Assembly: GCF_020216685.1 (NCBI RefSeq)
Contig: NZ_JAIWNS010000143.1
Location: 1-13,256, forward strand
Reading direction: 5' to 3'
Source of the DNA: Methanospirillum hungatei
GTDB lineage: Archaea > Halobacteriota > Methanomicrobia > Methanomicrobiales > Methanospirillaceae
Length of the DNA stretch: 13,256 nucleotides
The notes under the pieces were generated by a model. It made no database searches. It had not been told where the DNA came from and saw nothing but the letters and a program-made list of their open reading frames with translations. A program made the position numbers and the translations under genes. Positions 1-7,144 of this stretch are shown piece by piece (within the stretch, counting starts at the first letter, position 1; each line of letters opens with the position of its first letter).

Positions 1-83
1 ATTCTCTCTTAGTATGAACCGACATTCTATATGCTCTTTTTTACTTCTTGTTGTTCATTCAGAAAAGTCTATTAGAATGCGTA

Positions 84-91
84 TTTATATT
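84..91 (+). promoter_or_regulatory. TATA-like box ahead of the HIT remnant
   Basis: TTTATATT lies about 30 bp before the ATG at 121, which is where an archaeal TATA box would sit for a nearly leaderless transcript. No clear Shine-Dalgarno is seen before that ATG, which fits a leaderless start. The rest of 1-120 shows no gene that I can support. Confidence 0.35.
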
Positions 92-120
92 CCCTGTATA
101 AGCCAACTAGTACTTTCTGT

Positions 121-549
121 ATGAGTACTCCATGCATCTTCTGCTTTCCATCACCCGAAAAAACACTCTTCTCGAATATGTATGCCTATTGCCGGTTTGA
201 TGATTACCCGGTTACGCCCGGTCATCTCCTCATCATCCCCTATCGCCATATCATATCTTTTTTCGATGCAACCAACGAGGAACAGGCTGCAATGATGGAA
301 CTCGTCAGGTCAGGAAAGGAGTATTTAGATGGGTTAATTCGGTCCTTCGTGTCAGTGAAACGATGCTGAACGAAAAAGATTAGCCCCAGTCGTCTCTGAA
401 ATTTTAAGCACAATAATGGAAGCCTGATTCAGAATAGGCTTGAACATAGTACGGAATGGCTCAGGTTCCCATTATGAGAGCACCCTGACATCCCGACATC
501 CGAAAGAGGCGTAGAGAACGTCCTTATCTGGAAAGGCACAATATTATGA
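121..549 (+). pseudogene. decayed HIT-family (histidine triad) nucleotide hydrolase gene
   Basis: The first 60 or so codons read as a typical HIT protein N-terminus: CIFC at residues 5-8, then VTPGHLLIIPYRH followed by an FDATNEEQ-like helix. The frame then loses similarity and stops at 367-369. Further pieces of the same family appear downstream. NIVRNGSGSH in frame 2 (443-472) resembles the NIG-N-G-GQTVxH region. A typical HIT tail, DIPTSERGVENVL, is read back in frame 1 (about 487-525, stop at 547-549). The whole span is 143 codons, about the normal length of the family, but the HxHxH triad region near 470-485 is shortened and frame-disrupted. HIT proteins hydrolyse or transfer nucleoside phosphates through that triad, so the gene should be inactive. 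An alternative is a short 82-residue protein with a diverged tail, which is less likely because homologous pieces persist downstream. Confidence 0.62.
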
Positions 550-566
550 TCTGAATCGGCAGATAG

Positions 567-574
567 TTTAAATA
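567..574 (+). promoter_or_regulatory. TATA-like box for the membrane histidine kinase
   Basis: TTTAAATA is centred about 34 bp before the GTG start at 605, so transcription would begin near 597 with almost no leader. A possible Shine-Dalgarno, GAGAGG (586-591), is 13 bp from the GTG, longer than ideal. An ATG at 594 is in a frame that stops after three further codons and can be excluded as the start. Confidence 0.45.
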
Positions 575-604
575 CATACTTCACAGAGAGGATATGAGAT
601 ATCT

Positions 605-3049
605 GTGATACCTTTCGTTCTACTCCTCTCTTTTATACTGTTTATCCCTCTTTTCATCGGTGCAGCAGTCGCCCTGTTTCTCTGGTATCACCGGAGGGAG
701 ATACAGGATGATATCGCCATCCTCTCCCTGGCCGGGTTACTCCTTGGAGAAAGTCTCTATTCTGCAACCTACAGCAATGAACTTCTCCTTCCTGGTCCGG
801 AAGGGTATATGTTCCTTGTCTTTTTCAGATATCTTGGCATGTTCCTCTTCCTGGTCTCAATGATCTGTTTCTCTTTCAGGTTTATCGGATTCTGGAATAG
901 GAAAAGCAGAATCATTCTTGGGATTATCAGTATACCGGGAATTGTATCACTTTTCATCATCGGAACAAACTCAATTCATCGTCTCTATTACCCGAATGTT
1001 ATCCAGATTACCGCAGATATCCCTCATTTTGTTCATACGAATGGAATCCTTTACATGCCGGTCCAGATATATGCCCTTCTGGTTCTGGTTCTGATAAATG
1101 CTTCCCTCCTGTACTGGATGTTCTCATCACCCCGATCCTATGGCTCTACCGTCTGGCTCATTTTTATCGGTGCTCTCTCCCCCCTGGTCGGGCTTATATT
1201 ATACCAAAGTGGTATCCGTCCGTTCGGATTTGTCAACCTTGTTCCATTCAGCCTGATAATCACGGCTGTTGGATGTACCCTTGCCCTGGTAAAATATCGC
1301 CTCTATACCCTCCGGCCGATTGTCTATCGCAGTATCTTCAATGAAATTCCTGCAGGGATACTTCTATTAGACGCCGAAAACCGGATTATTGATATAAATC
1401 ATATGGCACGGTCTTTGCTGCAAATCAACAGAACTGATGCGATAAATATCTCTCTTGGGGAACTCCTCCCTTCAAACCACCAGATATTTGATGTCCTTGC
1501 ATCAGCTACTCAGGACCATGTGGAGGTATCATCAGGGGATCGGTCGTTATACCTGACAAAAAATAGTTTAGCTGGTCTTAAAGGTGAACACATCGGGACT
1601 TTGATTCTTCTTACTGATATTACCAGGCAAAAAGCAGATGAATATGCCTTACGTCAGAATGATATCATAATTCGAAGCACGCTTGATGCAACGAAAGATG
1701 GGATGCTTATTGTGAATCAGCATCATCAGATTATTGGCTCGAACGAACGTTTTTTCCGAATGTGGGATGTCCCTGATACGTATCGAACCTGCACTGAAGA
1801 GAAAAAACTCCTTCAGGTTATGGAGAGAGAAACAGAACATCCATCATCATTCTCATCACTGATACAGGAAATTGCAGATGGAATCGTCACACACTCTGAC
1901 ATAATTTCTCTGAAAGGAGGAAAGGTACTTGAATGGTATACCACACCGCTGATTATTACCGGACAGCAGATGGGCCGGATATGGACTTTCCATGATATAA
2001 CCGATCTGAAAGAGAAGGAGCGTTCTCTAAAGGAGAGTGAATCACGGTTAAAATTAGTCCTTGACAATGCACCGGATCTTATCTGGCAACTGGACATGGA
2101 TGGAAATTTCACCTATGTATCCCCCTCATGGACCCGGGTTCTTGGGTATGCGGTTGATTTTGTCGTCGGTAAAAACTTCCGGTTTTTTGTTCATCCTGAC
2201 GATATCTCTGTTTGTGAGCAGTACCTTGAAAAGTCTTTCATGAAAACCGAAACAAGACCAGGAGTAGAATACCGTGTCCGTCATGCGAATGGAATATGGC
2301 ATTGGCATTATGGAAGCCTTATCATCACGTATAATTCAGATGCTGATCGGTATTCTGTGATTGGAACATCCCGTGATGTGAATGACATAAAGATTGCAGA
2401 GAAATCTTTGAAAAATGCGAACCGCCAGCTGAACCTTCTGACCAGCATTACCCGGCATGATATTCTCAACCAGGTCACCGGTCTTATCGGGTACCTTGAA
2501 TTTGCATTGGATGAGATACCGGCTGGAAAGGTTAGAACATATCTTGAAGAATGTGAATACTTTACCCGGACGATACAAAACCAGATTGAATTTACCAGGG
2601 TCTACGAGGATATCGGATCACTGGAACCGGTATGGCAGAATATCGGCGAAATCATGCAGAAAAAGCGTTCTGTTGCTCGAATTACTATTTTACCAGATGT
2701 TTTCCGGTATGAGGTCTATGCTGATCCCATGTTAGAGCGGGTATTTGATAATCTTCTTGACAATTCTATCCGGCATGGAGGTCATGTAACTGAAATTACT
2801 ATCTCCTGTCATGAACATGAAAAGACGCTCGAAATCACGTATCAGGACAACGGCACCGGTATTCTAAATGATGAAAAAAGCCGGATATTTAAACGAGGGT
2901 ATGGAAAAAATACCGGAATGGGTCTATTTCTTGTCAGAGAGATCTTACAGCTGACCGGGATTACCATCTATGAGACCGGAGAGCCGGGAACTGGTGCACG
3001 ATTTGAGATGCTTGTTCCAGAAGAATCATTCAGGGTTATACAGGAGTAG
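605..3049 (+). CDS. membrane histidine kinase, 7TM sensor plus three PAS domains
   Basis: 814 residues from a GTG start. Residues 1-230 contain about seven hydrophobic segments in the pattern of the 7TM histidine-kinase N-terminal module. Three PAS-like regions follow: about 240-345, 355-470 (ending in a TFHDITDLKEKE-type boundary) and 480-600 (DLIWQLDMDGNFTYVS start, RxANGIWHW and GTSRDV features). The transmitter has phospho-acceptor H618 in SITRHDILNQ, N-box N716/N720, G1 box DNGTG (748-752) and G2 box GMGL (771-774), so it should autophosphorylate on ATP. The product is expected in the membrane, sensing a hydrophobic or membrane-linked cue and passing phosphate to a separate receiver, since it has no receiver domain of its own. 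The orphan-type regulators at 3670 or 13132 are possible partners, by inference only. It converges on the CheC-like gene with only 24 bp between the stops. The C-terminal half is a close relative of the kinase at 4087-5205. Confidence 0.93.
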   Translation: MIPFVLLLSFILFIPLFIGAAVALFLWYHRREIQDDIAILSLAGLLLGESLYSATYSNELLLPGPEGYMFLVFFRYLGMFLFLVSMICFSFRFIGFWNRKSRIILGIISIPGIVSLFIIGTNSIHRLYYPNVIQITADIPHFVHTNGILYMPVQIYALLVLVLINASLLYWMFSSPRSYGSTVWLIFIGALSPLVGLILYQSGIRPFGFVNLVPFSLIITAVGCTLALVKYRLYTLRPIVYRSIFNEIPAGILLLDAENRIIDINHMARSLLQINRTDAINISLGELLPSNHQIFDVLASATQDHVEVSSGDRSLYLTKNSLAGLKGEHIGTLILLTDITRQKADEYALRQNDIIIRSTLDATKDGMLIVNQHHQIIGSNERFFRMWDVPDTYRTCTEEKKLLQVMERETEHPSSFSSLIQEIADGIVTHSDIISLKGGKVLEWYTTPLIITGQQMGRIWTFHDITDLKEKERSLKESESRLKLVLDNAPDLIWQLDMDGNFTYVSPSWTRVLGYAVDFVVGKNFRFFVHPDDISVCEQYLEKSFMKTETRPGVEYRVRHANGIWHWHYGSLIITYNSDADRYSVIGTSRDVNDIKIAEKSLKNANRQLNLLTSITRHDILNQVTGLIGYLEFALDEIPAGKVRTYLEECEYFTRTIQNQIEFTRVYEDIGSLEPVWQNIGEIMQKKRSVARITILPDVFRYEVYADPMLERVFDNLLDNSIRHGGHVTEITISCHEHEKTLEITYQDNGTGILNDEKSRIFKRGYGKNTGMGLFLVREILQLTGITIYETGEPGTGARFEMLVPEESFRVIQE

Positions 3050-3075
3050 GAACACGTTTCATCAAAAAAATTTTT
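3050..3075. terminator. shared bidirectional poly-T terminator between convergent genes
   Basis: The 24-bp gap between the two convergent stops contains A7 followed by T5 (3064-3075). This gives a T5 tract for the plus-strand kinase and a T7 tract for the minus-strand CheC-like gene. Archaeal termination uses T tracts without needing a stable hairpin, and none is seen here. Confidence 0.55.
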
Positions 3076-3673
3076 AACCCATCTTCTCATGAATAAACTC
3101 TGCAATCGTCTCAATTGACCGTTTAGTGAGGAGTATCGCAATCTTTCCGGAAATATCCTTTTCTCTGACTTCAAAGACGGTATGCACGAGAGCAACCTGC
3201 TCTTCGGTAAGAAACCTGGAGTCGGCCAGGATATGATCCAGTGAATCCTCATGATATTCAGGGATATGAAATTCTATCTTTTTTCCCAGGATATTGGTTA
3301 TTGATCCCATGACTGCATTTACAATGATATTTGCTATCTCAGTCAGAGTCATCTGCCAGAGTTCATCATTCGTCTGCGTTTTTTTCTCTTCCCCGGTCAT
3401 GAGAAGGAAGAGACCTTCAGCACTCTCCTGTGGAAACATGAGCATTGCCGTGCCATCAAATGCACCACTGTAATCCTGGTTTATAACGGTAAATGGAAGG
3501 TCAGGACGAGGAAGTTCTTTTTTTAATTCACGAACCGTACAGATTTTTATCTCCGGAACCCGCAGACTGACATGATGGCCGGTCAGGGTATTCAGGCTCC
3601 CTGCAGATCGTCCAACTCCGATATTGACCAGTTCCACCATCCCGTCCAGAACCGGCTGTGATATATGGTTCAT
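3074..3673 (-). CDS. CheC-like CheY-phosphate phosphatase, both sites intact
   Basis: 199 residues with the two-fold CheC/CheX/FliY layout. Site 1 matches the family signature D-x3-E-x2-N-x22-P exactly: D10, E14, N17, P40. Site 2 has E112, N115 and P138 with the same 22-residue spacing but Met in place of the Asp/Ser four residues before the Glu. In this family the Glu/Asn pair dephosphorylates phospho-receivers, so the protein is likely a phosphatase for the response regulator encoded just upstream. The ATG at 3673 overlaps that regulator's TGA by 4 bp (ATGA), indicating translational coupling. It is cytoplasmic, with no signal peptide or membrane segment. It is not called cheC because no CheA, CheD or receptor gene is nearby and it could act outside chemotaxis. 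Confidence 0.85.
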   Translation of the reverse strand: MNHISQPVLDGMVELVNIGVGRSAGSLNTLTGHHVSLRVPEIKICTVRELKKELPRPDLPFTVINQDYSGAFDGTAMLMFPQESAEGLFLLMTGEEKKTQTNDELWQMTLTEIANIIVNAVMGSITNILGKKIEFHIPEYHEDSLDHILADSRFLTEEQVALVHTVFEVREKDISGKIAILLTKRSIETIAEFIHEKMG

Positions 3674-4035
3674 GATTCTTTGGTGATCAGGTTTGTAATC
3701 ACCGGGATGAGTTCTTCGGCTTTTACCGGTTTATTCAGGAATGCCCGGGCTCCAAGAGAGAGACATTCATCCCTTGTCGAATCCTGGACATCAGAGGTGA
3801 GCATCACGACCGGTATGGTATTCCCGGTATCATGAAGTTCTTTTAAGACCTCGATCCCGTCTTTTTCAGGCATCAGGATATCAAGCAGGATAAGATCAGG
3901 CTGTAGCTCTTGTATCTTGAGAAGACCGTCATTTCCGTCTACTGCTTCATAGACCGTAAATCCTCCGGCACGCAAGGGAGCACCGACGACCCTGCGTTGA
4001 AATACTGAATCATCAACGATTAAGATACTGCTCAT
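3670..4035 (-). CDS. single-domain response regulator (CheY-like receiver)
   Basis: 121 residues forming only a receiver domain. The acidic pocket D8/D9, phospho-acceptor D52 (in LILLDILMPEKDG), switch Thr T80 and invariant K102 (LNKP) are all present, so it should be phosphorylatable. There is no output domain, so it must act by protein-protein contact or as a relay step. It lies 51 bp downstream of the PAS histidine kinase, the obvious phosphate donor, and its stop overlaps the start of a CheC-like phosphatase, the obvious eraser. The ATG at 4035 is the natural start because MSSILIVDDS is the standard receiver N-terminus. Confidence 0.93.
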   Translation of the reverse strand: MSSILIVDDSVFQRRVVGAPLRAGGFTVYEAVDGNDGLLKIQELQPDLILLDILMPEKDGIEVLKELHDTGNTIPVVMLTSDVQDSTRDECLSLGARAFLNKPVKAEELIPVITNLITKES

Positions 4036-4077
4036 TGATCATCATAATGACGGGAATTATGAAATAGATTGTGGAAG

Positions 4078-4086
4078 GTATATATC
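4078..4086 (-). promoter_or_regulatory. possible internal TATA element before the response regulator
   Basis: On the minus strand the sequence reads GATATATAC, immediately after the kinase stop and about 45 bp before the regulator's ATG. It could give a separate transcript for the regulator and CheC pair. The 51-bp gap contrasts with the 4-bp overlaps elsewhere in this gene set. AT-rich sequence alone is weak evidence. Confidence 0.28.
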
Positions 4087-5205
4087 TCATTCCTCTCCCG
4101 GATATCTGAAATGACCGGCAGGGACCCGGATCTCAAACCGTGCCCCTTTTCCCGGTGTTCCGGTCTCGATTATCTGCATCCCGGTGATACCCAGAATCTC
4201 TCTTGTAAGAAAGAGCCCAAGGCCGGTATTTGATCCAAAACCTTTGTTAAAAATACGTCCCTTTTTATCTGATGGAACCCCAACGCCATTATCCTCAAGA
4301 ATGATGGTGACACTATCAGGGCCCTTCACATGTGACACCGTAATGTGGGAGGTATGTTCTCCATGACGGACCGCATTCTCAAGCAGATTGTACATGGCTT
4401 TTATGATGAGGGGATCTGCTAATATCTCCAGGTTTCCGGTATTGGCCTCTATGGTAATGTCCCTAAATATCGGTCCGGTTCCTGAGTTCTTCACTAACGA
4501 CTCGACATGGTACCAGGTCGGGGCAGCATTTCCCATCTCCTGGTAATCACGGGCAAAGGTGATATGACGCTTCATGGATAGCGTCGATTCTCTCATCTTT
4601 TCAAGATACGTCTGAATTTTTCCTCCAGGTTCCTGATTCAGAAGTATCCCTAAGTATCCTTCAAAGACCGTCAGAGAATTTAACAGGTCATGCCGGGTGA
4701 TTGAAGCGAGATTATTCAGTTTCGAGAGTGCCATCTCAAGAGCACGTTCGGTAATTTTCTTCTCTTCCAGTTCAAAGGCGATCTGGTCTTTTATCTGCCT
4801 GTACCTGAAGACCTGTTCGGTAATGGCCGTCACATCTTCAACCGTGATGATCGCCTGTGCCCCTTCATCCGGGAGAATAAAGGGGGATATTGTTATTCGC
4901 TGATATTTTCCTTCATTCTGGGAGTTCTCCCTGAGTGGAAAAATCCGGGGATGGAACCGTGATGAGAGGATGACCGGTCCGCCTCCTTTGAATACGACTT
5001 TCAGCCGTGACCTTTCATGATGCTCTCCGAATACCGGTACAACATCCTCAAGAATCTTTCCTTCTGCCTGGATTTGGCTGATACCGGTCCAGGTTTCTAT
5101 AGTCCGGTTCCAGAACGTGATGGTGTGATCCTCACGGATGATGCAGATACCAACCGGGAGGGTATTCAGGCTTTGGGAGATGATGGATGCATAATCAGAC
5201 GTCAT
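4087..5205 (-). CDS. cytoplasmic PAS-domain histidine kinase
   Basis: 372 residues with no membrane segments. Residues about 5-130 form a PAS domain (LPVGICIIREDHTITFWN near the start, IITVEDVTAITE at its end). A helical linker about 135-165 leads to the H-box SITRHDLLNS with H172, then N-box N273/N277, G1 box DNGVG (305-309) and G2 box GLGL (328-331). All residues needed for ATP binding and autophosphorylation are visible. The ATG overlaps the TGA of the upstream CheC-like gene (ATGA at 5202-5205), so the two are coupled. The likely partner is the receiver-only regulator 51 bp downstream. Its transmitter and tail (ETGTPGKGARFEIRVP) closely resemble those of the kinase at 605-3049 (ETGEPGTGARFEMLVP), suggesting an old duplication. 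Confidence 0.93.
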   Translation of the reverse strand: MTSDYASIISQSLNTLPVGICIIREDHTITFWNRTIETWTGISQIQAEGKILEDVVPVFGEHHERSRLKVVFKGGGPVILSSRFHPRIFPLRENSQNEGKYQRITISPFILPDEGAQAIITVEDVTAITEQVFRYRQIKDQIAFELEEKKITERALEMALSKLNNLASITRHDLLNSLTVFEGYLGILLNQEPGGKIQTYLEKMRESTLSMKRHITFARDYQEMGNAAPTWYHVESLVKNSGTGPIFRDITIEANTGNLEILADPLIIKAMYNLLENAVRHGEHTSHITVSHVKGPDSVTIILEDNGVGVPSDKKGRIFNKGFGSNTGLGLFLTREILGITGMQIIETGTPGKGARFEIRVPAGHFRYPGEE

Positions 5206-5810
5206 AGCCCCCTCTCCATGATCTGCAGAATGGTTCGTTGCAGAAAGTCGAATGATTCTGAGGTAATTGAAAAGAATAAAATCCCCTCAATCTCACGATC
5301 CTGGATCTGAAATTTTGTTCTGGCAAGGATTCCCTGCTTGGGCTGAGAATTGATAATAAGAGTATTTTCCACCCATTTTCCAATCCGGTACACCGGGTAG
5401 AGGAAGGTGAGAGGAGAGGAAAGGAGAATAGAGAATGAGCTCATAACCGAACTGATAATAACATTCCCGACTTCAATGAGAGTTTCAACCCTGAGGGCAT
5501 CCATCTCATCCGGAGATCCCTCCTCACCGGTCAGGAGAACGACGAGGTGAATTGCACTTTTATGAGGGATGATAAGGCTGAGTGAACCGGTATATTCACC
5601 GGAGAAGGTGAGAATTACCTGGGATGATTCATCAGGGTCGGTGAGATCCAGAAGAGATGAGGCCTGAGTATGCATGTCACATATCCTGACTTCAGGAACC
5701 GTCAGGGTAACATGAGCCTTGGTCAGCTCGTTTATCATCCCTGCTGAATGACCGACTCCGATGGTGACAAGTTCCCGAATCCCGTCTATTACTTCATCAG
5801 ATATTTCCAT
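5202..5810 (-). CDS. CheC-like phosphatase paralogue, first active site altered
   Basis: 202 residues from the ATG at 5810. The frame stays open to a TTG at 5873, but the ATG is preferred because MEISDEVIDGIREL aligns with the start of the other CheC-like protein, and a TATA-like box sits between the two candidates. The layout is two-fold as in CheC. Site 1 has E13 and P39, but the catalytic Asn position (16) is Thr (ELVT instead of ELVN). Site 2 keeps E113, N116 and P139 with the standard 22-residue spacing. One working site is therefore expected, as in family members with a single functional site. It is first in a minus-strand set with the PAS kinase, so it may modulate that kinase's phosphorelay. 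No CheD gene is present. Confidence 0.8.
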   Translation of the reverse strand: MEISDEVIDGIRELVTIGVGHSAGMINELTKAHVTLTVPEVRICDMHTQASSLLDLTDPDESSQVILTFSGEYTGSLSLIIPHKSAIHLVVLLTGEEGSPDEMDALRVETLIEVGNVIISSVMSSFSILLSSPLTFLYPVYRIGKWVENTLIINSQPKQGILARTKFQIQDREIEGILFFSITSESFDFLQRTILQIMERGL

Positions 5811-5848
5811 GATCGTAATTCCGTGTTCATGGTTACTTGTTGGTTTTA

Positions 5849-5856
5849 CTAATAAA
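5849..5856 (-). promoter_or_regulatory. TATA-like box for the CheC/kinase/regulator operon
   Basis: On the minus strand the sequence reads TTTATTAG, about 40 bp before the ATG at 5810. Transcription would then start near 5828, leaving a leader of roughly 18 bases with a weak GGAA element 10-13 bases before the ATG. Confidence 0.38.
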
Positions 5857-5873
5857 TGTTCCTGAATACGCAA

Positions 5874-5884
5874 GTATCAGATAC
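5874..5884. promoter_or_regulatory. GTATC-A-GATAC dyad upstream of the CheC operon promoter
   Basis: This is a perfect 5+1+5 palindrome, 18 bp upstream of the TATA-like box at 5849-5856 and 3 bp past the stop of the Schlafen-like gene. A one-base loop cannot form a useful RNA hairpin, so a protein-binding site is the better reading. A palindrome of this length can also arise by chance. Confidence 0.25.
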
Positions 5885-5887
5885 TAT

Positions 5888-7144
5888 TTATTCATCCGAA
5901 TCAACATCTGCTGCATATATGGTCAGAAGGAGTTCAGACCCGTCGAATAATCTGTATTCTGGTTTCCTCCCTGAATGAGAAAAGGTTTCACGGAAAATTA
6001 TTGGTACACCATCACCTCTTTTTTCCATGTAAAATCTTCTTCCCCCAATGGTTTCTGCATATGAAACAGGGCATTCGGAAAGGAGTGACGTGATCAGTTC
6101 GTTTCGTGTTGCCTGTCTGAACTCAATGGTATCTAGTGTTATCGTATTTGGGAGAGAACCAGGTGAATAGATCTCCAGCCGGTCATCATACAGGAAAAGT
6201 CGAATTTTTGACCCATATATGGAATAGTCCCTGTGTGCAACGGCATTTACAATCGCCTCAAAAACGGCACGCTTATTGTATTGTGTTTTTTCAATCCTGT
6301 ATGGTGTTTTCCGAGCGGAAATTCTCTGGTTGGACATGACAAACGATACTGCAGCATCGATCTGTTGATCCAGCGGACCGGTTATCTTTCTTGCATCAAC
6401 CTGAAAGTGAGAGTCCTGAATAATTCCACGATAATGAACCGCTTCAATAAACGCTCCTGTAAGATATTTTTCAGGATGGATTGATGAAAGAAGTACTCCT
6501 GACACTGTAGCACAAAGAATGCCTGATTCATCCCGTTTCAAAAGTCCTCTTTTCTCTAACTGAACTTTTGGATCTTCATTTGGAGATGTAATAAATCGTT
6601 CATAATAACGTGGCTCTAAGTCGGAAATAGATGTATTGGGAACAGTCTGTTCATCAAACCAGATAACCCGTGCCTGACTTCTCTGCTGAAAGAGCCGTGC
6701 AAGATATTCCGGGGGCATCTGACGTTTAGAACTCCCAAGACGCATCAGATATCCTCCAGGACTTTGATGAACAAATAAACTTCTTGGAATTTCAATTTTC
6801 AATATATGGCGTGAAATTCCCCTGCTGTCAGGTAACGTAATTCTGAAGGCACGATAAATCACCGGAGGGTTGATGCTGTCCATGCAGATATCCCTGATAT
6901 ATGTCTCTACAAGATCGATCTTTTCAAGAGGTATACCTAGAATCTCGCGTGTTTTGTCATCAACTCCGAGTATAAGGATTGCTTCATTGGTATTTGCAAA
7001 TGCTGCAATTTCATCTGCAAGATCATTTCGTGACGGACCCTTAACTCTGTCCCCAATGAACTCTACTCTTTTTAATTCGAATGCGTTATCTTCGCCTAGA
7101 CGGATTTTTTCAAGAAGATCATGAGGACTGTCCAACATGGTCAT
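5888..7144 (-). CDS. Schlafen/AlbA_2 domain protein with GHKL-type ATPase domain
   Basis: 418 residues. The N-terminal part, about 10-155, is an AlbA_2/Schlafen-like domain: ELKR at 23-26, DLADEIAAFANTNEAILILG around 41-60, and the YLMRLGSSKRQMPPEYLA stretch typical of these proteins near 132-149. The C-terminal part has an ATPase-like N-box, E296-x3-N300, followed by HRDYS (304-308) and then YSPGSLPN, as in the HATPase_c_4 family. AlbA_2 proteins are often annotated as transcriptional regulators, and some Schlafen-like relatives are nucleases or defence proteins. Which applies here is not visible. The ATG at 7144 overlaps the stop of the PHP-ATPase gene by 4 bp, so the two are co-translated and probably work together. 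Another ATG two codons in (7138) is possible. Confidence 0.87.
   Translation of the reverse strand: MTMLDSPHDLLEKIRLGEDNAFELKRVEFIGDRVKGPSRNDLADEIAAFANTNEAILILGVDDKTREILGIPLEKIDLVETYIRDICMDSINPPVIYRAFRITLPDSRGISRHILKIEIPRSLFVHQSPGGYLMRLGSSKRQMPPEYLARLFQQRSQARVIWFDEQTVPNTSISDLEPRYYERFITSPNEDPKVQLEKRGLLKRDESGILCATVSGVLLSSIHPEKYLTGAFIEAVHYRGIIQDSHFQVDARKITGPLDQQIDAAVSFVMSNQRISARKTPYRIEKTQYNKRAVFEAIVNAVAHRDYSIYGSKIRLFLYDDRLEIYSPGSLPNTITLDTIEFRQATRNELITSLLSECPVSYAETIGGRRFYMEKRGDGVPIIFRETFSHSGRKPEYRLFDGSELLLTIYAADVDSDE

Noticed and set aside
5811..5873. Longer CheC-like protein from TTG 5873
   Set aside because: The added 21 residues do not align with the paralogue, the start is TTG, and a TATA-like box lies within the extension.
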